Assembly: GCF_001904635.1 (NCBI RefSeq)
Contig: NZ_MRCB01000001.1
Location: 186,001 to 250,000 of the forward strand
Origin: Hydrococcus rivularis NIES-593
GTDB taxonomy: Bacteria; Cyanobacteriota; Cyanobacteriia; Cyanobacteriales; Microcystaceae
DNA length: 64,000 bases
Direction of reading: 5' to 3'
The position numbers and the translations under genes were made by a program. The notes under the pieces were generated by a model, which was not told the origin of the DNA, did no database searches, and was given only the letters and a program-made list of their open reading frames with translations. Shown piece after piece: positions 16,972 through 25,791 of the stretch. Position 1 is the first letter of the stretch. Each line of letters starts with the position of its first letter.

Positions 16972-17967
16972 ATGATGAGCACAGACAAAGTTATCCGAGT
17001 AGGGGTTTTAGGGTTTGGAGGATTAGGACAAGCGGCTGCCAGAGTTCTCGAACCTAAGATAGAGATGAAATGGGTAGCAGTTGCCGATCGCAAGGGATAT
17101 GCTTACAATGAAACGGGCTTGGATGGAGATGCTTGTATTGCCGCCTGTCGGGATAAAGGATCGGTGGGATATGTACAACCCTACGGAATGCTCGCTAGCA
17201 ATAGCATTCAAGAATTACTAGCCAAGGCAAATACAGACGGTTATTTCCTCGCTTTGCCCAACCTCCCAAATACTTTTATGGCAGATGTGGCGAGGATGTT
17301 TATTCAATCCGGTTGGCGAGGCGTGTTGGTAGATGCGCTCAAACGTACCAGTGCGGTAGAACAATTATTGCAGTTGCGAGGCGAACTACAAGCAGCAGGC
17401 ATTACTTACATGACGGGATGCGGGGCAACGCCAGGACTGCTAACGGCGGCAGCAGCGCTTGCCGCTCAAAGTTATGCAGAAATTCACAGCGTTAAAATTA
17501 CCTTTGGGGTAGGAATCGCTAACTGGGAAGCTTATCGGGCAACCATTCGCGAAGATATTGCCCATTTACCAGGCTATAACGTAGAAAAAGCCAGGGCAAT
17601 GAGCGATGCTGAGGTAGAGATGCTCTTAGAAAAAACCAATGGAATTCTGGCGCTAGAAAACATGGAACATGCCGACGATATCATGTTAGAGTTAGCAGGA
17701 ATTTGTTCGCGCGATCGCGTTTCGGTTGGCGGTGTCGTCGATACCCGCAATCCCAAAAAGCCACTCAGCACCCATGTTAAGGTAACGGGACGGACATTCG
17801 AGGGCAAAATTTCCACCCATACCTTTACGCTAGGCGACGAAACCAGCATGGCAGCTAATGTTTGCGGTCCTGCTTTCGGCTATCTTAAAGCTGGCATTGC
17901 TTTGCACCGTCGCGGAATTTACGGGTTGTTTACCGCCGCAGAAGTTATGCCTCAGTTTGTTAAGTAA
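16972..17967 (+). CDS. Saccharopine dehydrogenase-like oxidoreductase
   Basis: 331 residues with an N-terminal Rossmann fold ([18 protein letters not shown]) followed by a substrate domain ([18 protein letters not shown], then [18 protein letters not shown]) seen in cyanobacterial proteins annotated as saccharopine dehydrogenase-like. The reaction is not known; lysine metabolism is not implied. AGAAGAGAA precedes tandem ATG codons at 16972/16975. Single gene, in a long gap on both sides. Confidence 0.75.
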   Translation: MMSTDKVIRVGVLGFGGLGQAAARVLEPKIEMKWVAVADRKGYAYNETGLDGDACIAACRDKGSVGYVQPYGMLASNSIQELLAKANTDGYFLALPNLPNTFMADVARMFIQSGWRGVLVDALKRTSAVEQLLQLRGELQAAGITYMTGCGATPGLLTAAAALAAQSYAEIHSVKITFGVGIANWEAYRATIREDIAHLPGYNVEKARAMSDAEVEMLLEKTNGILALENMEHADDIMLELAGICSRDRVSVGGVVDTRNPKKPLSTHVKVTGRTFEGKISTHTFTLGDETSMAANVCGPAFGYLKAGIALHRRGIYGLFTAAEVMPQFVK

Positions 17968-18069
17968 GTGGAAAGTCACCTAGATTTTAGGAGCGCCGAC
18001 ATAACACTGGTATGCTTGTTCGGAGCTTGCACTACTTACAGAATAATTAAAGGTTCGGTCTGGTAAGAT

Positions 18070-18145
18070 CGAATCTGTAGTGCGTTCTCGTAGCGTTCGC
18101 GTAAGCGCATGCGTCCCACTCGAAGCAAGACGCTCGTACTATAAT
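18070..18145. repeat. Palindrome-rich intergenic repeat
   Basis: GTTCTCGTAGCGTTCGCG-type sequence with nested self-complementary parts (GCGCATGCGT, GAGCG/CGCTC). This kind of element is scattered between genes in many cyanobacteria. Only one copy is obvious in this window. Confidence 0.4.
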
Positions 18146-18205
18146 TACGGTTGTTCGATTGGATTTATTCTAATGAAGAAAAAATCGAGTTAGATGTGCG
18201 ATCGC

Positions 18206-18797
18206 CTAAAAATACGGGCGGTTAGTTTCAACGTAATTAATAATTTCTGGAAAGAAACTCAGAAAATCTAGCTCGATTTCATCATAATTTTTCAAGAGTT
18301 CGTCTTGAGCTAGTGCCAGACTATTTGCTCTTTGAATCCGTCGAGACAAACGCTGACAAGCTAGATCGATCCCTTCGATTTCTTTATACAAAATTAACCA
18401 GTTTTCAGAAATCATTCTGGGGATATTTTTTTGCAATGTTTTGGGTAAAATATTCCGTTTTTTTCTAAGATTTTATAGATTTTATTGACAAATTCTTCTA
18501 AAGTTTCCTTTGAAAATTGCGACCAGTTTTTAGCCAGAAAATGGTCGTAAAAAATATCTATTATAACACCAGAAAAATGGCGATGAATTGTGCTGAGGCG
18601 CTGTTTACTTTTTTTAAAAAAATAGTGAGTATCAGTAAAAAAGTCTACTCGTCGATGGGTTCTAATTCCCTTGAGTATGCTTTCACTATAATGAGTTCTG
18701 TATCTTTCTAGAGAACCTTTAACAAAATCACCAAGCAAATTGCCAATGCGAGTTCTGGTGTATCTTCTGCTAGAAATAAATGAGCCAAATAATTCAT
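18206..18797 (-). pseudogene. acpH: ACP phosphodiesterase gene broken by two frameshifts
   Basis: Read in three pieces on the minus strand, this is a full ACP hydrolase (removes phosphopantetheine from acyl carrier protein; DUF479). Piece 1 starts ATG 18797 (MNYLAHLFLAEDTPE). Piece 2 (RIGNLLGDFVKG ... HRRVDFFTD ... SGVIIDIFYDHFLAKNW) needs one extra base near 18751-18753. Piece 3 (LPKTLQKNIPRMISENW ... ELDFLSFFPEI) needs one extra base in an A7 run at 18458-18464. The family motifs are otherwise well kept, so decay is recent or one or both shifts are sequence errors. As given, no complete protein can be made. Confidence 0.8.
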
Positions 18798-18808
18798 TGA
18801 TTTAAGGT

Positions 18809-19738
18809 CTATTGACTCTTTTTAGGGCACAAGGTTTGCGTCTCTACATCTAATTTTTTTGAATTTTTATGATGAAAACGAATGCCTAAAAACACATCAT
18901 AAAGGAAATTCCAAAAGTTCTTTTTCTCCAGTAAACCCAGAGATTGATCGCATCCTTTGGCATCTAAAAGCGGTTTGGTAGCATAATAGGCAGCTTGATA
19001 TTTATACCAAGGGATCGAGGGCCACAGATGATGAATGAGGTGATAATTTTGTCCGAGAATGAGAAGATTGAGAATAGAGTTGGGATAGACTCTCGCATTT
19101 TTCCAGCGATCGCGCTCTTGAAAAGGACGATGGGGTAGATAATCAAAAAACAGCCCCAGTGCTAACCCTACTACTAAAGCTGGAACGAACCAAAAGTTCA
19201 TAATATAGCCAATAAAACCATAGTGGCATCCCAGAAAAACAACTGTGATAAGAAACAGTCGGCTTAAAAACCATTCAAGCAACTCATAATTGCGCCACAA
19301 ACGCCGCTTAAAGAAAAAGATTTCGTGATAAAAAAAGCGTGCTGCAATTAACCACAAAGGTCCCCCAGTAGAGACAAAATGGTCGGGATCGTTTTCGGGA
19401 TCGTTGACGTGAGCGTGGTGTTGCAAGTGTACCCTGGTAAATACGGGAAAAGCAAATCCCAACATCAGCGCGCTGCCGTGTCCCAGAATAGCATTAAGAA
19501 TTCGGTTTCGATGGGCGCTGTTGTGAGATGCATCATGAATGACCGTACCTGCTAAATGCAAAGCCAGAACATTAAAACAAAAACAGCACCAATCCCACCA
19601 ATTCCACAACCAATAACCACAAACTGAAAAAACAATTAGCCCTAAAGCTGCTAAAAACATGATCGCAGTAGGATTTAATCCATCGGGCGCTTTTAGAAAC
19701 TCTTTGGGCACCGTCAGCAGCATCTGGGCCGACTGCAT
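18809..19738 (-). CDS. crtR: Beta-carotene hydroxylase, CrtR type
   Basis: Di-iron membrane oxygenase of 309 residues that hydroxylates the rings of beta-carotene to make zeaxanthin. The desaturase-type histidine boxes are present: HDASHNSAH, HLQHH, and HLIHHLWPSIPWYKYQ. Several membrane helices surround them, and the start MLLTVPKEFLKAPDGLNP is typical of cyanobacterial CrtR. Length is normal. The downstream acpH remnant begins 12 bases beyond the stop, so it may be read through. No other carotenoid gene is in the window. Confidence 0.93.
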   Translation of the reverse strand: MQSAQMLLTVPKEFLKAPDGLNPTAIMFLAALGLIVFSVCGYWLWNWWDWCCFCFNVLALHLAGTVIHDASHNSAHRNRILNAILGHGSALMLGFAFPVFTRVHLQHHAHVNDPENDPDHFVSTGGPLWLIAARFFYHEIFFFKRRLWRNYELLEWFLSRLFLITVVFLGCHYGFIGYIMNFWFVPALVVGLALGLFFDYLPHRPFQERDRWKNARVYPNSILNLLILGQNYHLIHHLWPSIPWYKYQAAYYATKPLLDAKGCDQSLGLLEKKNFWNFLYDVFLGIRFHHKNSKKLDVETQTLCPKKSQ

Positions 19739-19903
19739 CGTTGTTGTTGCTCCTTTTTATCCTTTGTTTATCCTTCCCTCGCGTAGTTTACAATACAACG
19801 GCTATTAGATAAAGATTTGTAACATTATCTCATCTAATATGTAGCAGCTAGATAAATAAGTTACTAATTGTCATTTGTTCTTTGTCATTCGATTTTGACG
19901 AAG

Positions 19904-19990
19904 CCGCCGCACGCTCCTTGAACCGCTTCAAGGAAAACGGCGGATTTTGGATTGGGGATTAGTTAGTAGTTAGTGGTTATTCGTTTCTTC
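19904..19990. repeat. Hairpin followed by a recurrent intergenic tail
   Basis: Nested palindrome CCGCCG...TCCTTGAA-CCGC-TTCAAGGA...CGGCGG (19904-19943), followed by ATTTTGGATTGGG and TTAGTAGTTAGTGG. A larger palindrome at 55004-55091 is followed by the same tail. It lies between crtR and pyrD. Confidence 0.6.
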
Positions 19991-20006
19991 CTATCTTCCC
20001 CCTCCC

Positions 20007-21140
20007 CTAGTCTTCCGCGCTGCCGACTGCTTGCGAAAGATGCGTAAAACCTTGTGCTTCTAATCTGGTAACCAATCCTTCTAGAAGGCGACGTACCATC
20101 CAAGGTCCTTCATAAATCCAACCCGTATAGACTTGTAGCAGACTCGCACCAGCCGTAATTTTTTCCCAGGCATCATCGGGGGTAAAAATACCTCCAACCC
20201 CAATAATTGGGAGTTTACCTTGGGTTTTGTGCCAAATAAAGCGGATTATCTCTGTAGAGAGCTGGCGCACGGGAGTGCCGCTAATGCCTCCGGCTTCGTC
20301 TTTAATATCTTTCCCTGTCGCTTCGAGAATTTGGGTTTTCAGTCCGTCCCGTCGAGTTGTGGTGTTGGTGGCAATAATACCAGCTAAATTATAGGCTTTC
20401 GCTAAGTCTAGGATAGTCGCGATCGCATCCCAATTCAAGTCGGGAGAGATCTTAATTAATAGCGGCTTACTGCCCTGATTTTCTGCAACCAATGCTGCCA
20501 AAATGGGTTCGAGTTGTTTTTCTGCTTGGAGCGATCGCAACCCTGGCGTATTGGGAGAACTCACATTCGCGACAAAATAATCAGCCCAATCCCTCAGATG
20601 GCGAAAACTTTCCACATAATCCTCTGCTGCTTCCTCTAAAGGAGTTATTTTAGACTTACACAGATTAATCCCGATAGGAATGCGACGGGGCTGTCTTTGC
20701 CAAGCTTGGCGAAGGGTTTTGGACATAGCTTCTGCCCCTTGATTGTTTGCTCCCATGCGATTTAGGACGGCTCGATCCAACGGCAGGCGAAACAAGCGAG
20801 GACGAGGATTGCCAGGTTGCGGGTGAAGCGTTACTGCTCCTAATTCTGCAAACCCAAAACCCAAACTACTCCAGATTCCAGCGGCTACCCCATCTTTATC
20901 GCAACCTGGAGCCAAACCGACGGGATTATCAAATTTAAGTCCCCACAAGGTTTGTGAGAGTCGCGGATCGCTGTAGACAAAGGATTGCTCGCATTGTTTC
21001 AGCACCCAGCCTCCCCAAACAGAATGACGCGATCGCTCTATCCAATTTAGAGTTTTGAGGAGTTGCTGATGCGCTCCCTCTGGATTGTTTTTAGCAGCAG
21101 CGAGAATAAGTGGATATAAGGGCTGCGCGAAATTAAACAT
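20007..21140 (-). CDS. pyrD: Dihydroorotate dehydrogenase (quinone), class 2
   Basis: 377-residue FMN enzyme that oxidises dihydroorotate to orotate in pyrimidine synthesis, passing electrons to membrane quinone. Seen: [34 protein letters not shown], the catalytic serine region [16 protein letters not shown], and the C-terminal FMN phosphate site IIGVGGIF. The extended N-terminal helix marks class 2. Length is slightly above the bacterial norm (about 340), as in cyanobacteria. Monocistronic. Confidence 0.94.
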   Translation of the reverse strand: MFNFAQPLYPLILAAAKNNPEGAHQQLLKTLNWIERSRHSVWGGWVLKQCEQSFVYSDPRLSQTLWGLKFDNPVGLAPGCDKDGVAAGIWSSLGFGFAELGAVTLHPQPGNPRPRLFRLPLDRAVLNRMGANNQGAEAMSKTLRQAWQRQPRRIPIGINLCKSKITPLEEAAEDYVESFRHLRDWADYFVANVSSPNTPGLRSLQAEKQLEPILAALVAENQGSKPLLIKISPDLNWDAIATILDLAKAYNLAGIIATNTTTRRDGLKTQILEATGKDIKDEAGGISGTPVRQLSTEIIRFIWHKTQGKLPIIGVGGIFTPDDAWEKITAGASLLQVYTGWIYEGPWMVRRLLEGLVTRLEAQGFTHLSQAVGSAED

Positions 21141-21435
21141 AGAAGAATAGTTGAGAAATGAGATCGATCGTTAGTAATTTTACTGATTCTCACACAGATT
21201 TTTCCGTAGAAATAACCAGTGATTTATAAAGTCTTTAAGATCTTACTATTTTTATTTTAGTAAATATTCGAGATAAATAATTGACTCGTTCCGAATTTAT
21301 TGATTTCTTTTCAGTATTTCCTCGATGCTTTCTATTGACAAGATGTTTTTTGAGTAAAAAATGATTTTCTTGGATGACATAATAACAATGATTGGGCAAA
21401 CTAAAATTAAGACAAAATAGTCAGCTTTAAAATTA

Positions 21436-22209
21436 ATGATCGAACAAAAAATGAAAGGGAGATTTAAACTAAGACTAGCAATTTCTGTGGCTGGTTTCGC
21501 CATTGCTGGTTTGCTTGTTCCTAAAGCAGCCGAGGCAGTTACCCTGTATAGAGTTTCGCAAGAAACTGCTGTCAACAGCGACAACTACAATCTCTTGGGG
21601 TATATTAAACCTTTTGTTACGACACAAACAGTTAGCCAGTACTACAATTACAAAAACTCCTCGTTTGGTGGTTCTAATATTCAACTTGTCAACGATCGCT
21701 CGCATCTCTTTTTAGTTCAGGCAAAAGATGGTTTAGCCCTTTTCTCAGTTCATAATTCACCAGCTGCCTCAGATAGAACTGGTGGTAATGCACGAATGCA
21801 ATTTGATTTGTTAGGAGATCCTAACAAATCCTCGTTTATGGTGAGAGACGATGCAAGCGATACATATCTTGTAAATGGTACCGTTATAAACGGCGCTAAT
21901 TCGACTTTAATAGGCGATACTTTTACCACAACCCAAAATTGGCAACCTGGTAAAACAGATGGCTTTGCAATTGGTTCTCTCAATGACAACTGGACAATGT
22001 TTGCTCGCTTCACTGCCCGGACGAACTTAAATTCCTGGACTGCCTATTCGCAAGATGGAGCAAATATTTCGCTTGCCTTGGAGAATAACCGAAGAGTAAA
22101 AATAGACAAGGTTGAGATCCCCGAACCTACGGCTACATTAAGTCTGCTTGCGGTTGGCGCGCTTGGGGTTGGTACTTCGGCACTGAGACGCAAAAAAAAT
22201 TGCGAGTAA
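21436..22209 (+). CDS. PEP-CTERM sorting-domain protein
   Basis: 257 residues with a signal peptide (about 1-36, AISVAGFAIAGLLVPKAAEA), a beta-rich, Asn/Thr/Ser-rich middle of unknown fold, and a C-terminal sorting signal: IPEPTATLSLLAVGAL, a hydrophobic helix, then RRKK. Proteins with this tail are processed by an exosortase and often end in the extracellular matrix. No exosortase gene is in the window. ATG 21436 or the Met five codons on (21451, after a run of A) could start. Followed by a hairpin. Specific role unknown. Confidence 0.85.
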   Translation: MIEQKMKGRFKLRLAISVAGFAIAGLLVPKAAEAVTLYRVSQETAVNSDNYNLLGYIKPFVTTQTVSQYYNYKNSSFGGSNIQLVNDRSHLFLVQAKDGLALFSVHNSPAASDRTGGNARMQFDLLGDPNKSSFMVRDDASDTYLVNGTVINGANSTLIGDTFTTTQNWQPGKTDGFAIGSLNDNWTMFARFTARTNLNSWTAYSQDGANISLALENNRRVKIDKVEIPEPTATLSLLAVGALGVGTSALRRKKNCE

Positions 22210-22257
22210 ACAAAAATAATCTGGACTATGAATCAATGACAAAATTCACCAGCCATA

Positions 22258-22296
22258 CCTCTTACCGCCTTTTACAAAAAAAGAGCTGGTAAGAGG
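22258..22296. terminator. Hairpin between convergent PEP-CTERM and cytM genes
   Basis: Perfect 9-bp arms CCTCTTACC and GGTAAGAGG with a 21-base A/T-rich loop. There is no long T-run, so termination is only likely, perhaps in both directions. Confidence 0.4.
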
Positions 22297-22303
22297 ATAA
22301 TAG

Positions 22304-22678
22304 TTAGAGTTGCTCTAAATAACTCAGCAAATCTGCCATTTCCTGAGTACTTGGCTGAAATTTTGGCATAGGAGGGGTTTTCCCACTGATGACTTGCTCG
22401 ATCAAGCGAACTTTAGATTTGCGTTTGGGAACGTGGTGCAAGCTCGGTCCTACATTACCATCAGCTTGCAATCCATGACATCCCGCACAGTTGATTTGAA
22501 AGATTGCGTGACCCCTATCTCGATCGCCAGTAAGGGATAAAACTTTTAGCACGTAGGGATCGGAAACCCTGCTGAAGTGTATTCCCAGAGCGATCCCGAT
22601 AACTAGCAAAGCCAAAGCTACTGCTACCCAAATCAATCGCTGTGCCAAAACTTTAGGTTGTGCTAACTGATTATCCAC
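22304..22678 (-). CDS. cytM: Cytochrome cM
   Basis: Small c-type cytochrome, 124 residues: one N-terminal membrane anchor (about 14-36), then a class I haem domain with the haem site CAGCH (Cys64, Cys67, His68) and the likely axial methionine in PPMPKFQP. VGPSLHHV and MADLLSYLEQL complete the fold. The pattern matches cyanobacterial cytochrome cM, whose role in moderating photosynthetic/respiratory electron flow is still debated. It is divergent from petG with a 285-base gap. Confidence 0.88.
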   Translation of the reverse strand: MDNQLAQPKVLAQRLIWVAVALALLVIGIALGIHFSRVSDPYVLKVLSLTGDRDRGHAIFQINCAGCHGLQADGNVGPSLHHVPKRKSKVRLIEQVISGKTPPMPKFQPSTQEMADLLSYLEQL

Positions 22679-22963
22679 TGGTCATTTCAACAGGTCGCTC
22701 TTCTGTTAACATTTTGCAATGTTTTAGGAGTCAAATGCTACTTTTATTAAACACATGTAACAGTTTGACAGCAAAGTCTTGCATATTATAAAAATAACTT
22801 AAGATTATGAGAGCGATCGCGCAGAATCGCATTAAGAAATCAAAATGATTGGCGCTGCGATCGCCAAACTATCCGATTGCTAGGTCGCAGTAGAATTGGG
22901 CGACATTCTCAGATAGGATAGAAACAGACAAACAGGCATAACTATGATACAAGGAGAAATACC

Positions 22964-23080
22964 GTGATCGAACCCTTGCTTTTGGGAATCGTTTTAGGTC
23001 TAATTTTTATCACGTTGGCTGGTCTATTTTTTGCTGCCTATATGCAATACAAGCGCGGCAATCAGCTTGGGATCGATTAA
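22964..23080 (+). CDS. petG: Cytochrome b6-f complex subunit 5 (PetG)
   Basis: 38-residue single-helix subunit of the cytochrome b6-f complex in the thylakoid membrane. The protein reads [12 protein letters not shown] (start as Met), then [18 protein letters not shown] and GNQLGID, the usual PetG pattern: short lumenal end, one helix, basic QYKR end. It starts with GTG 22964, preceded by AAGGAG at 22951-22956. It is too short for most ORF calls. Confidence 0.95.
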   Translation: MIEPLLLGIVLGLIFITLAGLFFAAYMQYKRGNQLGID

Positions 23081-23128
23081 TCATCCCTCGTGAATGATGA
23101 ATGATGAGTTACAAAAATTCAGAATCTA

Positions 23129-23653
23129 TCATTCATCATTCAGTTGGCAGTTAATGGTTATTTGCTTCGAGAGCGATCGCTGCGCCAACATTCTCGACAA
23201 GTCAAAGTCTAATTCTCCTACCAACCGTAACTTGGCTTGGCGCTGCAAATCTTCCCTAAAGCTTAGTTCGATGTCGAGATAGTTGGGAGGATGGTAGAGC
23301 AGACGTTCTGCCCACTCGATCGCTACAATTCCCGGCGCAACCTCTATCCCTTCCCAATAGACATCTAAATAGAGTCCCTCAACTTCTTTTGGCTGCAAGC
23401 GGTATAAATCGAAATGATACAGCGGCAAACGCCCCTCGGTATATTCGTTAATGAGAGCAAAGGTTGGACTGAGTACGGTGTCTTTAATGCCTAATCCTTC
23501 TCCGAGACCTTGAACTAAAGTCGTTTTCCCAGCGCCTAAATCTCCTCTCAGTAAAACGACACTTCCAGCAGGCAAAGACTCTCCTAAGATTTTGCCTAAC
23601 TGTCGAGTTGTTTGAGGATCGGGCAAAAGAATTGTCGCTGACCGAACAGTCAT
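23129..23653 (-). CDS. tsaE: tRNA threonylcarbamoyladenosine biosynthesis ATPase
   Basis: 174 residues (TsaE/YjeE). With TsaB, TsaC and TsaD it makes the t6A modification at position 37 of ANN-decoding tRNAs. Seen: Walker A GDLGAGKTTLVQGLGEGLG, the SPTFALINEY motif, the HFDLYRL segment, and AIEWAERL. Length is near the usual 150-160 with a C-terminal extension ending SKQITINCQLNDE. It lies 63 bases downstream of yvcK on the same strand, a likely transcription unit. Confidence 0.93.
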   Translation of the reverse strand: MTVRSATILLPDPQTTRQLGKILGESLPAGSVVLLRGDLGAGKTTLVQGLGEGLGIKDTVLSPTFALINEYTEGRLPLYHFDLYRLQPKEVEGLYLDVYWEGIEVAPGIVAIEWAERLLYHPPNYLDIELSFREDLQRQAKLRLVGELDFDLSRMLAQRSLSKQITINCQLNDE

Positions 23654-23716
23654 ATTGTGCTTCTAGTCTTGATAATACCAAAAGATAACGGCTTTAGCTG
23701 ATAACCGAACGCCGAA

Positions 23717-25093
23717 TTATCTGCCTCCGTACCACCGCAACAAGACTCTAGCTAATCGATGGGGATCGTGACGCACGTAACCCGTTTCTTCATCTTCATC
23801 CATAACGTTAGCCAACACGACGCGGCATCCTAAATTAGTAACCTCCTCTCGATCCAAGAAGACGGGATAGCAATTTTCCTGTGCGTAGCGTAGCAAAGAT
23901 TGAGGAGAAGGGGATTGTCGCTGGACGAGGACGGCATCAAAGACTCGTTTGCCGCAGACGCGATCGATCGCTCGGATATGCTCGGCAACGGTATATCCTT
24001 CGGTTTCTCCGGGTTGGGTCATAATATTGCAGACGTAGATGCGAGGCACTTTAGCATTAGCGATCGCCTCTCGAATTCTCGGTACTAATAAATTGGGAAT
24101 GACGCTAGTATAGAGGCTACCCGGTCCGATAATAATATAATCCGCTTCCTCGATCGCCCGAATGGCTGCGGGTAAGGCTGGAGGATCGGTTGGATGACAG
24201 CCAATTTGACGAATTTGTCCTTTAGCTTTGGTAATATTAGACTCTCCTTGAATTAATCGCCCATCAGCCAACTCAGCCCATAGACTCACGTCGCTGAGAG
24301 TAGCGGGTAACACCTTGCCTCGCACTGCCAAAACTTGGGAACTAGCGGCGATCGCTTTTTCTAGATCTCCTGCGATCTCAGTCATAGCAGTCAGAAACAA
24401 ATTGCCAAAACTATGACCGCTCAATCCGTCGCCCGCCTGAAAGCGATATTGAAACAACTCCGTGAGCAGCTTTTCCTCATCTGCCAAAGCAGCAATGCAG
24501 TTGCGAATATCTCCGGGCGGCAGCACGCCGATTTCCCGTCGCAGTCGTCCGGAAGAGCCGCCGTCATCGGCAACAGTGACGATTGCGGTAATATTGGCGC
24601 TATAGTGTTTCAGACCCCTGAGCAAGGTAGAAAGCCCCGTTCCGCCGCCAATAGCAACGATTTTTGGTCCTCGATTCAAGCGACGATGGGCGAGCAGAAC
24701 ATCCACCAGTTCGCGATCGCTATCGGGCTGAAGCGCTTCCGTAATCGAGCCAACCGTTCGGGTTTGTCCCCAGAAAATAAGAAACAGTCCCAAGGCGAGG
24801 GCAAACGGTCCGGAGACATAGCTGGGAACGGTATTGGTAATAGTTCCTAAGACTGCGGAGACAAATTCAATCAAGCGATAAATGGGAGTCAGCTTGATCC
24901 AAATTGCCAATCCTAAAGCGGTGAGGACAACGCCAATAGCGCTGATGACCAACCAACGCTTGACCAATAATCCGGGCGATAGCCACTTGAACCATCGGTT
25001 AAATTGTTTGGGGGTTCGTTTGCCAACAGCAGCCAACTTTCCCCTATCTGACTTAAGTTTGCGCAAAGCGTGTTTTAATAGACCGATTGACAT
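23717..25093 (-). CDS. yvcK: YvcK/CofD-like protein (putative gluconeogenesis factor)
   Basis: 458 residues. A basic N-terminus and two membrane segments (about 48-70 and 93-113) precede a CofD/YvcK domain that begins [19 protein letters not shown] and continues with [22 protein letters not shown] and the [11 protein letters not shown] motif. In Bacillus YvcK binds UDP-N-acetylglucosamine and is needed for cell shape on gluconeogenic carbon sources. The membrane-anchored form is usual for cyanobacteria. Divergent from ruvC with almost no gap to its longest frame. Confidence 0.9.
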   Translation of the reverse strand: MSIGLLKHALRKLKSDRGKLAAVGKRTPKQFNRWFKWLSPGLLVKRWLVISAIGVVLTALGLAIWIKLTPIYRLIEFVSAVLGTITNTVPSYVSGPFALALGLFLIFWGQTRTVGSITEALQPDSDRELVDVLLAHRRLNRGPKIVAIGGGTGLSTLLRGLKHYSANITAIVTVADDGGSSGRLRREIGVLPPGDIRNCIAALADEEKLLTELFQYRFQAGDGLSGHSFGNLFLTAMTEIAGDLEKAIAASSQVLAVRGKVLPATLSDVSLWAELADGRLIQGESNITKAKGQIRQIGCHPTDPPALPAAIRAIEEADYIIIGPGSLYTSVIPNLLVPRIREAIANAKVPRIYVCNIMTQPGETEGYTVAEHIRAIDRVCGKRVFDAVLVQRQSPSPQSLLRYAQENCYPVFLDREEVTNLGCRVVLANVMDEDEETGYVRHDPHRLARVLLRWYGGR

Positions 25094-25179
25094 AACCGAT
25101 GACTAACGAGAAAACCGTCGTCAAAAAGACTCTAACTGACTCTGAAGCAATCTCTCAAGTATTTTTAACAATCGGCTTG

Positions 25180-25716
25180 ATGAAAAAACGAATTTTAGGA
25201 CTCGATCCGGGAATAGCAATTGTTGGATTTGGCACAATTGTATGTCAGAGTGCAGACAATTGGGCGATTGCCGTTAGAAATCGACAGATTCGACCGTGGC
25301 ACCCCTCCCCCGAACCTGTTCGATTATTAGAGTTCGGAGCGATTGAGACTCCTGCTGCCACCCCGGATGGAGAGCGTCTGGCAACTATCTATGAAGATTT
25401 ACGCACGCTCCTCAAAGAAAGTCGTCCCGATTTAGTCGCGATCGAGAAACTATTTTTTTACCGTATGAACAATACGATCGCCGTTGCTCAGGCACGAGGC
25501 GTATTGTTGCTAGCCCTGGCAATGGAAAAGATTCCCTATGTGGAATTTACTCCCGCTCAAGTCAAACAAGCTCTCACCGGGCATGGTAATGCCAAAAAGT
25601 CCGAAGTTCAGGCAGCCGTGGCGCGAGAGTTGAATTTAGCCGTCATTCCTCAACCCGACGATGCTGCTGATGCTTTGGCTGTCGCTTTAACTGCTTGGTT
25701 TCATTCCCAGTTTTGA
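25180..25716 (+). CDS. ruvC: Holliday junction resolvase RuvC
   Basis: Homodimeric nuclease that cuts Holliday junctions with RuvAB. The start ATG 25180 ([11 protein letters not shown]) is chosen because family proteins begin right before the first catalytic Asp; the frame itself extends up to 25099. Acidic active-site residues are present: Asp in GLDPG, Glu in AIEKLFF, and Asp pair in [12 protein letters not shown]. 178 residues. Between the first and second strands there is an insertion of about 20 residues (around [15 protein letters not shown]) relative to E. coli RuvC, probably a loop. Confidence 0.93.
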   Translation: MKKRILGLDPGIAIVGFGTIVCQSADNWAIAVRNRQIRPWHPSPEPVRLLEFGAIETPAATPDGERLATIYEDLRTLLKESRPDLVAIEKLFFYRMNNTIAVAQARGVLLLALAMEKIPYVEFTPAQVKQALTGHGNAKKSEVQAAVARELNLAVIPQPDDAADALAVALTAWFHSQF

Positions 25717-25791
25717 AGCGAGCGACCTTCCCATACCCCGGTACGCGAGCGGATAAGTCTCGCTCTCTAGCTTTTCTAGCGATTTTCTTGT

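Noticed and set aside
21297-21584. 95-codon ORF overlapping the start of the PEP-CTERM gene on the other strand
   Set aside because: Its first half is the antisense of the signal peptide region and the rest is A/T-rich filler.
24413-24850. 145-codon ORF antisense to yvcK
   Set aside because: Shadow frame of a conserved gene; no independent support.
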